Notes under the pieces: generated by a model
Databases searched by the model: none
Seen by the model: only the letters and a program-made list of their open reading frames with translations
Told to the model about the DNA's origin: nothing
In this document: positions 14,721 through 23,254 of the stretch, piece by piece
How the letters are laid out: every line of letters begins with the position of its first letter
How positions within the stretch are numbered: position 1 is the first letter of the stretch
Position numbers and translations under genes: made by a program
Assembly: GCA_009692485.1 (NCBI GenBank)
Contig: SHZB01000019.1
Span: forward strand, 1-32,159
Reading direction: 5' to 3'
From: Myxococcales bacterium
Lineage (GTDB): Bacteria; Myxococcota_A; Polyangia; Polyangiales; Polyangiaceae
Length of the DNA: 32,159 nt

Positions 14721-16483
14721 CAGAACTGGGCTCCGAGCTTGGTGTTCACGAGATATTGAGTCGAGAGCGGGGTGCCATCGGCAGTGTCGAATGCGCCGCC
14801 CGGAAACAAGACGCCGCCCTCGACGCCCGCTTGCACGGTGAGCCCTGGCGCGACCTTGAAGCGTGCGTCCGCGCCGAGATCGAGTTCGAGCCCGAGATCG
14901 TGCGCGGTCTCCGTGCCGCCGTCGAAGTTGTCGTAATTGCCGAGTGCGCCGGCGCGAAAGGGATCGACGAAGTCCGCTGTGGTCTGCGCGATGACGACGC
15001 CACCCTTCAAGTCGAGCCAGCGGCGCGGGCGCATCACGACAGTTGGGTTGATGTACGAGCTACCGAAAATCGCACCCTCCGACGGCAGAAACTCTACCCC
15101 CGGCGACGGCCGGAAAGTGACGAGCGGGTCCTGCGCCAACGTGGCCGAGCGCGCCGTCTTCCACCCCATCACGTGATCGAACAATACCAACCCGACGTTG
15201 TAGTTTTGGTCGAAGGTGAAGCGCCGCGTGACCCCGTCGTAGGGGTCGGCGTCGCCGGATGCGTGGCCGTACTCAAAGGTGACGACGAGGTCGCCGAACG
15301 CCTGCGCTCCGGTGCCCTTCACGCGCGCGAGGCCGACCCGCGCGGCCCCGCCGTATTGTTGGATGGCCTCTTCTTTTCCTTGTTGCAGGAGCTCGACGCC
15401 GCGCACGTAGCTCGTGCGGCCTGCGACGTAGGCCAGCTCCCACTGGGCGAAAAAGAAAGCGGACGAGCCCGGGACCTTCGCGTTGATCTTGCCCGCAAAG
15501 TCGATGACCCCGACCGCCAGCTCTTCTTTGAAACCGGCCAGGCTTTCGAGCGAGCGAGCGTGGCGCTTCTGGTTTCGATAGACGCCGTAGAGGCCGACGG
15601 TGGCGGACTTCGTCTCCCAGCGCGCGGCGGTGACGAGCTGGAATGCGCGGTCGCGTCCCCGAAAATCCGCAGGATCGGTGATTTCGGTGTCGAGCCCGCT
15701 GAACTCTCGCGCCGGCGTGATGCCCTCGGGAATGTCGCCGACGAGCGACGCACGGGCGTCCTTGAAGACGAGATCGCCCGCGAGCGCGACGACCAGCGGC
15801 GTGTCCTGGCCGAGCGGACGGGTCGCGAACAGCAGCCGCTCGACGAGTGCGCCGCGCCGCGTGTCTCCGAACAAGGTCGGGTGGTCGCCGTCATTCGCGA
15901 CGATGCCCGCGCCCCAGTGGGCCGCTTGCTGACCCGCGCGCACCAGGCCGAAGGGCAGCTTGTATTGCAGATAGAGCTGCCGCGGTTCCAGCCCGTAAAA
16001 CGCAAGCTCGGCAAGATCGTCGCGCGCCGCGCTGACGTGGGTGGTCGTCTGTCCGAGCGCGATGCCACGTGGCACATCGAGCTCGGCCACCACCTCGAGA
16101 GTATCCCGGTAGCGAAACACCGGGCGCAGGCGCATCCACTCGTAGAGGTAATAGTTCTGCCCGAGCGTCGCCCCAACGCCCGGCGCTGCTCCGATGCGAG
16201 GCTCGAGCCGCAGATCCGTCGCCGCGCGGAGGCGAAGCTGTGCCTCACCGTGCAGCTCGAACGACATCGAAGTTGGCGTCGCCTTCGCCAGCGGCACGCG
16301 CCCGGTATCGAGGACAAAACGGTCGTCGAACTCCAAGGCGTCGGGTGCTACCGGCGCGGGACCGGCAATCGCCGCAGCAGCGGGATTGGCAATCACCACG
16401 GCAGCGGGATTTGCGGTCTGGGCGTTGGCGAGGCTCGCCAGCAAGGTCGTTGCGACCACGGTGAGCAGGGTGTAGTGGCGCAT
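14720..16483 (-). CDS. Outer-membrane beta-barrel protein (porin-like)
   Basis: A 587-residue exported protein. The leader RHYTLLTVVATTLLASLANA is a clean type-I signal peptide with AxA cleavage. The mature N-terminus is a 24-bp-repeat-encoded segment (IANPAA twice) and then many alternating hydrophobic strands with aromatic girdles: GQNYYLYEWMRLRPVFRYRD, RQLYLQYKLPFGLVRAG, AFFFAQWELAYVAGRTSY, LVVTFEYGHASGD. The last residue is Phe (NTKLGAQF), the usual barrel-assembly signal. The length and strand count suggest about 16-18 strands; it resembles alginate-export-type or other large porins, but the substrate is unknown. Start 16483 is chosen over the in-frame 16525 because it gives the signal peptide and has AAAGGAG about 12 nt upstream. 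First gene of a three-gene unit. Confidence 0.83.
   Translation of the reverse strand: MRHYTLLTVVATTLLASLANAQTANPAAVVIANPAAAAIAGPAPVAPDALEFDDRFVLDTGRVPLAKATPTSMSFELHGEAQLRLRAATDLRLEPRIGAAPGVGATLGQNYYLYEWMRLRPVFRYRDTLEVVAELDVPRGIALGQTTTHVSAARDDLAELAFYGLEPRQLYLQYKLPFGLVRAGQQAAHWGAGIVANDGDHPTLFGDTRRGALVERLLFATRPLGQDTPLVVALAGDLVFKDARASLVGDIPEGITPAREFSGLDTEITDPADFRGRDRAFQLVTAARWETKSATVGLYGVYRNQKRHARSLESLAGFKEELAVGVIDFAGKINAKVPGSSAFFFAQWELAYVAGRTSYVRGVELLQQGKEEAIQQYGGAARVGLARVKGTGAQAFGDLVVTFEYGHASGDADPYDGVTRRFTFDQNYNVGLVLFDHVMGWKTARSATLAQDPLVTFRPSPGVEFLPSEGAIFGSSYINPTVVMRPRRWLDLKGGVVIAQTTADFVDPFRAGALGNYDNFDGGTETAHDLGLELDLGADARFKVAPGLTVQAGVEGGVLFPGGAFDTADGTPLSTQYLVNTKLGAQF
16364..16411 (-). repeat. 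24-bp in-frame duplication at the mature N-terminus of the barrel protein
   Basis: Two 24-bp units (16364-16387, 16388-16411) sharing ggcaatc and cagcgggatt encode ANPAAVVI and ANPAAAAI directly after the predicted signal-peptide cleavage site. Confidence 0.8.
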
Positions 16484-16556
16484 AGCCTGAAAGCGCTCCT
16501 TTCGAAGGCGCCGAGGATAGGCCAACGTTGCGATCTCACGGACAGTATTTCACGCC

Positions 16557-18125
16557 ATGACCCCCGCACGCATCGATCCCGCCGGGGCGCTCGAGCTCGG
16601 CCGCCCGCTCACGCTCGACACGCTCTGGCAGGTCGCCGTGAAGCACCGCCAAGTGACGATCCCAGAGTCGGTCGAGCAGCGCATTTTCGCCTCGCGCCAA
16701 GCCATCGACGTGATCGTCGCGGCTGGGGACGCCGCGCCCGCGGTGTACGGCGTGAACACCGGATTTGGTGTCCTGGCCGAGACGCGGATCGCCGCGGCCG
16801 ACCTCGTACGATTGCAGCAGAACCTCGTTCGCAGCCACGCGTGCGGCGTCGGCCCCGAGCTCGCCGAGCGTGAGGTGCGCGCCATGATGTTGCTGCGCGC
16901 GCAGGTGATCGCGCTCGGACACAGCGGCGTTCGCTTGGAGTGCGTGGCGCTGCTCGTGGCGATGCTGAACCGCGGCGTGCACCCGCAAGTCCCGGCGCAA
17001 GGCTCGGTCGGAGCATCCGGGGATCTCGCGCCGCTCGCGCATCTCGCATTGGCCCTCATCGGCGAAGGCGACGTGCGGCTCGAGGGTGAGCTCATGCCCG
17101 CCAAGGATGGCCTCGCGCGCGCGGGTCTCGCCCCCATCGAGCTCGCCGCGAAAGAGGGCCTCTCGCTCATCAACGGCACGCAATACATGACGGCGCTGGG
17201 TGCGCTCGCGGTGCGCCGGGCGCTCGAGCTGTGCGTCGTCGCGGACATCAGCGGCGCGGCGTCGATCGAGGCGCTCAAGGGCTCGGTGCGGCCCTTCGAC
17301 GAGCGGCTCATGGCGGTGCGCCCACATCCGGGGCAGGCGTCCGTGGCGGCAAATATGCGCCTCTTGCTCGCCGACAGCGCCATCATGGAGAGCCACGTCG
17401 ACTGCGGCAAAGTGCAGGACCCGTACTCGCTGCGTTGCATTCCGCAGGTCCATGGCGCGAGCCGCGACGCACTCGCGTGGGTGGCGACGACGCTCGAGTG
17501 CGAGCTCAATAGCGTCACCGACAACCCGACGGTGTTCGCCTCCGAGAGCGGCGCCGACATCGTGAGCGGCGGCAATTTTCATGGCCAACCGATCGCGATC
17601 GCGCTCGATCTTGCGGCGATCGCCGTGGCCGAGCTTGCCAACATCAGCGAACGTCGCGTCGAGCAGCTCGTCAATCCCGCGCTCTCTTCGGGGCTCACGC
17701 CCTTTCTCGCGTCCAACAGCGGCCTCTGTTCCGGCTTCATGATCGCGCAAGTCGCCAGCGCATCGTTGGTGTCCGAGAACAAGGTGTTGTGTCACCCGGC
17801 GAGCGTCGACTCGATCCCCTCGAGCGCGAACCGCGAAGACCACGTCAGCATGGGCAGCATCGGCGCGCGCAAGCTCGTGCAGGTCGTCGACAACGTCACC
17901 AACTCGCTCGCGATCGAGCTCTTGGCCGCGGTCCAGGGGCTCGATCAGCGTGCGCCGCTGTCACCCAGTCGCGGGGTCGAAGCAGCACGCCTCGCCGTGC
18001 GCGCGCTCGTCCCGACTTTGAGCGAAGATCGGCCACTTTATCGCGATTTTGCGACCGTGCGCGGGCTGATCGAGACGGGCAAACTACGCGCGGCGGTAGA
18101 GGCCGCGGTTGGCCCAATCGCCTGA
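16557..18125 (+). CDS. hutH: Histidine ammonia-lyase HutH
   Basis: A 522-residue aromatic-amino-acid ammonia-lyase converting L-histidine to trans-urocanate and ammonia. The autocatalytic MIO cofactor comes from Ala153-Ser154-Gly155 in GSVGASGDLAPLAH. Also present are YGVNTGFG at 64-71 with the catalytic Tyr, the SVTDNP segment, FHGQPI, and NREDHVSMG near the C-terminus. The match is full length and typical of HAL rather than phenylalanine or tyrosine ammonia-lyase; the SHACGVG segment near 93-99 agrees with HAL. No other hut genes (hutU, hutI, hutG) lie in the window. It is divergent from the barrel operon, 73 bp apart, and followed after 53 bp by a VWA lipoprotein that is unlikely to be functionally linked. 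Confidence 0.96.
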   Translation: MTPARIDPAGALELGRPLTLDTLWQVAVKHRQVTIPESVEQRIFASRQAIDVIVAAGDAAPAVYGVNTGFGVLAETRIAAADLVRLQQNLVRSHACGVGPELAEREVRAMMLLRAQVIALGHSGVRLECVALLVAMLNRGVHPQVPAQGSVGASGDLAPLAHLALALIGEGDVRLEGELMPAKDGLARAGLAPIELAAKEGLSLINGTQYMTALGALAVRRALELCVVADISGAASIEALKGSVRPFDERLMAVRPHPGQASVAANMRLLLADSAIMESHVDCGKVQDPYSLRCIPQVHGASRDALAWVATTLECELNSVTDNPTVFASESGADIVSGGNFHGQPIAIALDLAAIAVAELANISERRVEQLVNPALSSGLTPFLASNSGLCSGFMIAQVASASLVSENKVLCHPASVDSIPSSANREDHVSMGSIGARKLVQVVDNVTNSLAIELLAAVQGLDQRAPLSPSRGVEAARLAVRALVPTLSEDRPLYRDFATVRGLIETGKLRAAVEAAVGPIA

Positions 18126-18178
18126 CGGACGGGGCGAGCGCGTCGATTCGAGGCGGTCGATCGGTTAGGCTCGCGGCG

Positions 18179-19282
18179 ATGAAACGCTCGTGTTTGGAGG
18201 TGCGCGTGGGGGCGCTCGGAGTTTGCGGCGCGGTGCTCCTCGTCGCTGCTGTCCACGCGGTCCCCGGTTGTGCTGCCGGCAACGCCAACGAGACTGCAAC
18301 CGGTGCCGGTGGCGCCGACTTCACGACGGCGTCGTCAACGGGCTCGGGCGTGGATGGCGCGTGTGCATCGTCCGTGGACGAGGCCACGAACGTCGCCGTC
18401 AATATCTACATCATGTTCGACAAGTCCGGCTCGATGGCGGGCCCGAAATGGAGCCAAGCGACGGCCGCGTTGCAGGGGTTTTTCATGGACCCGGCCAGCG
18501 ACGGCGCGCGCGTGGCGTTGCGGTTTTTCCCGGACGCGGGCTGCGACGAGAGCTGCAACGTGCAGGGCTGCGCCGTCCCGAAGGTGCCGCTCGGCGAGCT
18601 GACCGAGCTCTCGGCACCGACCGATTCGCACGAACAGGCGCTCATCGATGCCTTCATCGGCGTCGTCCCGAGCGGAGGCACGCCCTTGTCGATCGCGCTC
18701 GACGGGGCGCTCGCGTGGGCCGCTGACGTTGCCACAAAGCACCCGGGCGAGCAGTCGGTCGTCGCGCTGGTCACCGACGGCGAGCCGACGGAGTGCAACA
18801 GCGATGGGAATTACCTCGTCCTCGCGGCGAAGAGCGCGTTCGAGAAGCGCGGGATCCTCACCTTTGCGATCGGCCTCGAGGGCTCGAAGGCGTCGTTGAT
18901 CGACGCGATTGCAGCGGCTGGCGGCACGAAAGACGGCATCGTCGTTGGCACGGGCAACGCGCAAGAAGAGCTTCAGACCGCGCTCAACACGATCCGCGAT
19001 CATACGGTGGCGTGCGAGTTCGCCATCCCCAAGAGCGGCAACGGCGAGCCCGTCGATACGAGCCACGTCAACGTTGTCTTCGACGCGGGCGACGGCACCG
19101 GTGCGGTCACCGTCGGACAGGTACACGCGGCCTCGGCGTGTGAAGCCAAGGCGGCGTGGCACTACGACTCTGGCAGCGCACCGACCAAGATCATTCTGTG
19201 CCCGGCTGCATGCGCCGAGATCAAAAAGGCCATCAGCCCGAAGGTCGAGATCGTGGTCGGCTGCGTCACGATCGCGGCCTGA
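18179..19282 (+). CDS. von Willebrand factor A-domain lipoprotein
   Basis: A 367-residue lipoprotein. The signal peptide ends VPGC with Cys31, followed by a Gly/Thr/Ser linker. The VWA domain spans about 72-270 and has a complete MIDAS: DKSGS at 81-85, Thr in SGGTPLS near 165, and Asp in VTDGEPT near 200. It should bind a divalent cation and a protein ligand. Residues 280-367 form a Cys-containing beta domain (VACEFAIPK, ACEAKAAWHYD, KIILCPAACAEIK). The composition fits the many VWA lipoproteins of Myxococcota. The open frame extends upstream inside hutH, but ATG 18179 provides the signal peptide. No partner genes such as a MoxR ATPase are nearby. Confidence 0.88.
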   Translation: MKRSCLEVRVGALGVCGAVLLVAAVHAVPGCAAGNANETATGAGGADFTTASSTGSGVDGACASSVDEATNVAVNIYIMFDKSGSMAGPKWSQATAALQGFFMDPASDGARVALRFFPDAGCDESCNVQGCAVPKVPLGELTELSAPTDSHEQALIDAFIGVVPSGGTPLSIALDGALAWAADVATKHPGEQSVVALVTDGEPTECNSDGNYLVLAAKSAFEKRGILTFAIGLEGSKASLIDAIAAAGGTKDGIVVGTGNAQEELQTALNTIRDHTVACEFAIPKSGNGEPVDTSHVNVVFDAGDGTGAVTVGQVHAASACEAKAAWHYDSGSAPTKIILCPAACAEIKKAISPKVEIVVGCVTIAA

Positions 19283-19307
19283 TCGCGCCTCGTGTGAGTG
19301 AGCCGAA

Positions 19308-20288
19308 ATGGGTGCCGAGCGCCTGCTCACGTTCAACTGCCACGAAGCGTGGGTGCATCAGCTTGGCGCGCTCGGGCGGCCGCTGGACATCATCGATGGA
19401 CTGCCGGGTCGCTACACCTCGCGGTGGGACGAGCGCATGCGACCGGTGCCCGCGGGCGCGCGCCTCGTGAGCGTGTCCGATGTGCTCACTGGAGCGGTCG
19501 AGTACGACGCCATCATTGGCCACAACCTCAGCGATTTGCTGGCGGTGCGCGCGCTCGAGGCTCCACGGGTGTTGGTGCTGCACGTCACGCTCGAACATCG
19601 CTTGGAGCAGGCGCAGTTCACACGAACGCCGCAAGAGCTGGTCCGCAGCATCGACGAGTACCTCAAGCTCGCGGGCGGCGTCGCGGTGGCCGTATCCGAC
19701 CTGAAGGCGCGGTCGTGGGGCCTCGCCGCATGCAGCGTCGTCGAGTCCGCCGCCAACGTCGCCGAGTACCTGCCATGGACCGGAGAGCTCGAGCAGGGCT
19801 TGCGCGTGGCGAATCAAATTCAGGCGCGCCGCAAATACCTCGCGTGGGAGCTGCACGAGCGTGCCTTCGCGGGCGTGCCGCTACGCATTTTCGGTCACAA
19901 CCCGGACATGCCGGGCGTAAAACCGCCGGCGTCGTGGGCAGAGCTCAAGCTGCAGCTCTCGCGCCACCGCTTCTTCGTGCACACCGCGGATCCGAGCCTC
20001 GAAGATGGCTTCAACATGGCGCTCATGGAGGCGCTCGCGGCGGGCCTGCCCGTGATCGGAAATCGCCATCCAACCTCGCCGGTCGAGGATGGCGTGAGCG
20101 GCATGCTGTCCGACGACCCGGCGCTATTGGCCCTCTACGCGCGTCGCTTGTTGGTCGATCGGCCGCTCGCCGAGCGCATGAGCACAGAGGCGCGGCTGCT
20201 TGCCGAACGGCGCTTTTCGCCAGCGCGCTTCATCGCCGGCATGGAGCGCGCGGTGCTCGAGGCACGTCGCCGTTTCGAGGCACGCTAG
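19308..20288 (+). CDS. Glycosyltransferase, GT4-like
   Basis: A 326-residue cytoplasmic protein with a two-Rossmann GT-B layout. The C-terminal domain has the diagnostic nucleotide-sugar segment DGFNMALMEALAAGLPVIG (about 225-245), in which the first Glu of the usual E-x7-E motif is in LEDGF and the second in MEAL, followed by DGVSGML and a terminal helix RFSPARFIAGMERAV. The N-terminal half is unusual: LLTFNCHEAWVHQLGALG, and ARLVSVSDVLTGAVEYDAIIGHNLSD, where the acceptor site would lie. The acceptor and sugar cannot be read. The gene begins 25 bp after the VWA gene and is convergent with the tRNA. Confidence 0.8.
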   Translation: MGAERLLTFNCHEAWVHQLGALGRPLDIIDGLPGRYTSRWDERMRPVPAGARLVSVSDVLTGAVEYDAIIGHNLSDLLAVRALEAPRVLVLHVTLEHRLEQAQFTRTPQELVRSIDEYLKLAGGVAVAVSDLKARSWGLAACSVVESAANVAEYLPWTGELEQGLRVANQIQARRKYLAWELHERAFAGVPLRIFGHNPDMPGVKPPASWAELKLQLSRHRFFVHTADPSLEDGFNMALMEALAAGLPVIGNRHPTSPVEDGVSGMLSDDPALLALYARRLLVDRPLAERMSTEARLLAERRFSPARFIAGMERAVLEARRRFEAR

Positions 20289-20327
20289 GGCGGCAGCGAA
20301 GAGCGCGCACGGAGGCATTCTCGATGG

Positions 20328-20356
20328 CCTGCGGCAGCCTGCGGAAGCCTGCGCGG
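20328..20356. repeat. 10-bp tandem repeat abutting the tRNA 3' end
   Basis: gcctgcggca (20328-20337), gcctgcggaa (20338-20347) and gcctgcgcgg (from 20348) form three near-identical 10-bp units ending at the 3' end of the tRNA gene. Function unknown. Confidence 0.6.
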
Positions 20357-20440
20357 TAGCCCCGCCCGGGATCGAACCGGGACGCCCTTGACGGGCTGCG
20401 GATTTTAAGTCCACTGCGTCTGCCATTTCGCCACGGGGCC
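20357..20440 (-). tRNA. tRNA-Leu(UAA)
   Basis: On the minus strand an 84-nt class II tRNA folds fully. The acceptor stem GGCCCCG pairs with CGGGGCT (one G-U), the anticodon stem is GTGGA/TCCGC around the loop CTTAAAA with anticodon TAA, the long variable arm AGCCCGTCAAGGGCGT is leucine-type, and the T arm is CCCGG-TTCGATC-CCGGG. The discriminator base is A, as expected for Leu. The 3' CCA is not encoded (CCGC follows), so it must be added after transcription. Confidence 0.96.
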
Positions 20441-20490
20441 GCTGACAGTAGGCTCTTAACACCGCGTAGATTTCATCGCAGGCGCAATCG

Positions 20491-22389
20491 ATGAGCGAGT
20501 TCCCGACCGACGATTTTGTACACGACGCCGCGGCGTTCGTGCCCGCTGCCAGGCCCAGCAGCATCGGCATTTCCGCTGGCGAGGCGAGCTACGCCGAGCT
20601 GTTTGCAGAGGTAGCGTGGGATGGGCTCATCACCGCGGAAAAGCGGCAGCAGCTACGCAATGCAGCGACGATCTTCCAGCTCGATCTCGAGCGCACGCGG
20701 CAGATCGAGCTCGCGCTGACCGCGGCGCACCACGCGGGCGTCATCGAGGACACAAGCACGCACGAGGAAGACGTCACCTTCGGGGATGCGCCGAATCGGC
20801 TGACCATCGAGCCGCTCGGGCCCGCTGACGAGCCGCGGCTCGCCCTCTTCGAGCGCCGCATCGCCGTGCTCGAAGCAGAGAACCACGCACTCGTCGTCGA
20901 GGGCGAACGTCGCGCGGATCTCAACCGTCGACTCGAGGCTCTCGTCGCGCAGCTGCAGCACGCGCTCGAGGTCACGATGGAGGACCTCACCCGTGCGAAC
21001 GAGCGGGTTCGCGACTCCGCGCGCCAGCTCCGCGACGCCACGCGCACGTCCGTGCCCCCAGAGCTCATTTCTACGCGCGATTTCGACGCGCCGCGGGTGT
21101 CGACACCACCGCCGTTGCCTGCCGCAGCCATGTCGCCGCGACCACAACCCGCGGCGCCTCGGCCCGATGCAGTGACGAAGCCCGCGGCGCAACACGCGAT
21201 CGCAACGCCGCCAGTCGCGACACCGCAGCCGGCTGTTCCCGCCGGGCAAATTCGGTCGCGCCGGCTCATTCACGAAAGCACGACCTTGCGCGCGCACGCG
21301 GCTGCAGAGCGCGGCGAGCCGCTGCGTGAGGCGAACGCCGATGGCGGGCATGGGGCCATCGTCGCGCCCGATCGCGCCAGCCCCGAAGATGTCCACCGCT
21401 TGGTGTGCCGTGCACCGCGTGAGCCGGAGTTGCTCCGCGCGCTCTACAAATCCCTGAAGCCTTCGCAGGACATCGATCGTCGCGTGTCCGTCGCGCATGT
21501 CCTTCGATACTTGGGCGCGGCAAACGACGAAGAGCGGGCGCTCTACGAAGCGTATCGGCAACCGGGGCTCGTAAAACCGAAGCGCTCCGTGACCGACCAA
21601 GAGTGGCGGGAACTCTTGTTTCACGCCGACGAAGATCCGCTCACAGGGGAGCTCTTCGCCGAGATAGCCCCCGCGATGCTGCTCGGTCACATGACCACGC
21701 TGCGTGCGAGCATCTCGTGCGAGTCCGTCGTGCCACAGCAGCGTATCGACGCGCGGAACTCGACGGTGCAGGCGGTGCGCTGCTTCGCTTGGGCCGCAGA
21801 TCTGCTCGCGCTCGAGGTGCCCGCGGTCTACGCATGTCCGGACCTCGACGTGTCCGCGGACATCGTGCTCTCGCCGACGCCGAGCACGCGGCTTGGCAAG
21901 CGCGCGCTGGTGGGCCGCTCGGTCGCGGAGCTCGCATTTCTCGCGGGCCAGCACCTCACTTACTACCGCAAGGAGCACCTGCTCGCGAAGCCGACGCGGT
22001 CCAAAAGACGTCTCGAGGACATGCTCTTGGCTGCGCTCTCGCTGGGCAATCCGGGTCTGCCGCTCGCCGAGGAAATCAAGCGGCGGATTGAGCCCGTCGT
22101 GGCAACGCTTCAGCCATTGCTCGGAAAAGACGGGATCAAGCGCCTCGAGAAGTGCTTCGCGCTTTTCGTCGAGCAAGGCGGTCGCGCGAATCTTGGCCGC
22201 TGGCTCCAGAGCGTCGAGCTCACGGCGGCGCGCGCGGGCATGCTCCTTTGCAACGACCTCCACGCGGCCGAGTCACTCTTGCGGCTCGACGAGCCGGAGG
22301 GCGTCGATGCCAAGCTCGATTCGCTGATCGGCTACGTCACGTCGCCGGCGTACACGACCTTGCGTCAGCGGATCGGCATCGCGCTATGA
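20491..22389 (+). CDS. Large hypothetical protein, coiled coil plus conserved C-terminal domain
   Basis: A 632-residue cytoplasmic-looking protein with no signal peptide. Residues 30-75 (AEVAWDGLITAEKRQQLRNAATIFQLDLERTRQIE) look like a short TerB/EF-like helical module. Residues 120-185 are a heptad-rich coiled coil (LFERRIAVLEAENHALVVEGERRADLN and onward). Residues 195-255 are a Pro/Ala-rich disordered linker. The C-terminal 320 residues form a conserved-looking domain containing LRALYKSLKPSQDIDRRVSVAHVLRYLG and GRSVAELAFLAGQHLTYYRKEHLL. Segments like the latter recur in other large myxobacterial hypothetical proteins; there is no HExxH or other catalytic motif. Its stop overlaps the next start by 4 bp (ATGA). 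Function not recognised. Confidence 0.85.
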   Translation: MSEFPTDDFVHDAAAFVPAARPSSIGISAGEASYAELFAEVAWDGLITAEKRQQLRNAATIFQLDLERTRQIELALTAAHHAGVIEDTSTHEEDVTFGDAPNRLTIEPLGPADEPRLALFERRIAVLEAENHALVVEGERRADLNRRLEALVAQLQHALEVTMEDLTRANERVRDSARQLRDATRTSVPPELISTRDFDAPRVSTPPPLPAAAMSPRPQPAAPRPDAVTKPAAQHAIATPPVATPQPAVPAGQIRSRRLIHESTTLRAHAAAERGEPLREANADGGHGAIVAPDRASPEDVHRLVCRAPREPELLRALYKSLKPSQDIDRRVSVAHVLRYLGAANDEERALYEAYRQPGLVKPKRSVTDQEWRELLFHADEDPLTGELFAEIAPAMLLGHMTTLRASISCESVVPQQRIDARNSTVQAVRCFAWAADLLALEVPAVYACPDLDVSADIVLSPTPSTRLGKRALVGRSVAELAFLAGQHLTYYRKEHLLAKPTRSKRRLEDMLLAALSLGNPGLPLAEEIKRRIEPVVATLQPLLGKDGIKRLEKCFALFVEQGGRANLGRWLQSVELTAARAGMLLCNDLHAAESLLRLDEPEGVDAKLDSLIGYVTSPAYTTLRQRIGIAL

Positions 22390-23162
22390 TTCGCGCCACG
22401 ATGCATCTTTCTCCCTTCGGGTGGTCTCTGCCCGTCCTCGGTCTGTTCCATGTCGTCGCATGTTCCGCGGCCGATGCGCCGACTCCGGCGCCGGAGCCAG
22501 CTGCCAGCGTCACGACCACAGCAACGACCGCGGGTGCCCAAGCCCCGACGCCCGTGGGGACGGTCGGAAAGCCGGATGGAGATCGGAACGTGTCCAATGA
22601 TCCGCCGCCCGTCGATGGGGGCGCTCGGTCCGCTGCGGCGCTCGGCGCTCCCGCTCCTGCGGGTGTTGTCGCCGCGAGCGCAGCTGTGGGCACGGGCTCA
22701 ACCGCAAGCGCAGCCGGGGCCGCAGCCAGCGCGGTCGTGAGCGCAAACGCGGCGGTCGCGGGGGTGCCGACGGCGGCGCCCACCGCGGCGGCGCTCGACG
22801 AAACAGTGAGCGCGAAGGACACCGGCGGCGAGTACGCGGCCTGGATGCAAGGCCAGAAGAGTTACAAGGTCGGGCAGGCGGCGTCGGTCCAGGCGGTGGC
22901 CATCGCGAAGGGCGACTTTCACGCGAACGAGGCCTATCCGCACAAGGTGAAGCTCAACGCAGCGCCGGCGGGCGTTTCGTACCCGGACATGATCGCCCGC
23001 TCCGTGACGAGGACAGAAAAGCGTGTCTCCGTCAGCGTGCCCTTCACGGCGACCACCACGGGCCCAAAGACGATCTCGGGGACCTTCCTCTTTTCCGTGT
23101 GCAACGAGACCCAGTGCAAAATGGCGAAGAGCCCGCTGTCGATCACCGTGAACGTAGAGTGA
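22386..23162 (+). CDS. Lipoprotein with low-complexity linker and DsbD-alpha-like Ig domain
   Basis: A 258-residue lipoprotein. Its ATG overlaps the previous stop (ATGA at 22386-22389); ATG 22401 is an in-frame alternative. The leader SLPVLGLFHVVAC ends at a plausible lipobox Cys, followed by about 120 residues of Ala/Pro/Thr/Gly linker. The folded part (about 160-258) is an all-beta domain with ASVQAVAIAKGDFHANEAYPHKVKLNA and the ending FLFSVCNETQCKMAKSPLSITVNVE. The C-x4-C pair near the end and the surrounding strands resemble the periplasmic alpha domain of DsbD or related thiol domains; this is a weak resemblance, inferred by eye. No thioredoxin partner is visible. Confidence 0.8.
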   Translation: MIRATMHLSPFGWSLPVLGLFHVVACSAADAPTPAPEPAASVTTTATTAGAQAPTPVGTVGKPDGDRNVSNDPPPVDGGARSAAALGAPAPAGVVAASAAVGTGSTASAAGAAASAVVSANAAVAGVPTAAPTAAALDETVSAKDTGGEYAAWMQGQKSYKVGQAASVQAVAIAKGDFHANEAYPHKVKLNAAPAGVSYPDMIARSVTRTEKRVSVSVPFTATTTGPKTISGTFLFSVCNETQCKMAKSPLSITVNVE

Positions 23163-23172
23163 CTGGGCTGGT

Positions 23173-23216
23173 TATGCCGATAGCACTGTCCAGATATGCG
23201 GATAGTACTATCTGAA
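23173..23216. promoter_or_regulatory. Tandem operator-like palindromes at a convergent gene junction
   Basis: Two 22-bp direct copies (23173-23194 and 23195-23216), 16 of 22 identical, each begin tatgc. The second contains the perfect 12-bp palindrome gatagtactatc (23201-23212); the first contains its imperfect version gatagcactgtc (23179-23190). Centres are 22 bp apart, about two helical turns. The block is also locally AT-rich in a GC-rich genome. It lies between the 3' ends of two convergent genes, so no obvious target promoter is present. Confidence 0.5.
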
Positions 23217-23254
23217 TAACCGCCTCGCGGGCGACGCGTGCCGGATTCGGGGTA

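Noticed and set aside
16484-16525. Longer N-terminus for the barrel protein (start at 16525)
   Set aside because: It would put 14 basic residues before an otherwise perfect signal peptide, and the ATG at 16483 has a suitable purine tract upstream.
14663-16873. 736-codon open frame on the plus strand
   Set aside because: It is antisense to the barrel protein and runs into hutH. Its composition is artefactual and the barrel frame has a signal peptide, strands and a terminal Phe.
20357-20440. tRNA-Leu gene as an integration site for a mobile element
   Set aside because: No integrase gene and no repeat of the tRNA 3' end are seen in the flanking sequence; only a 10-bp tandem repeat abuts it.
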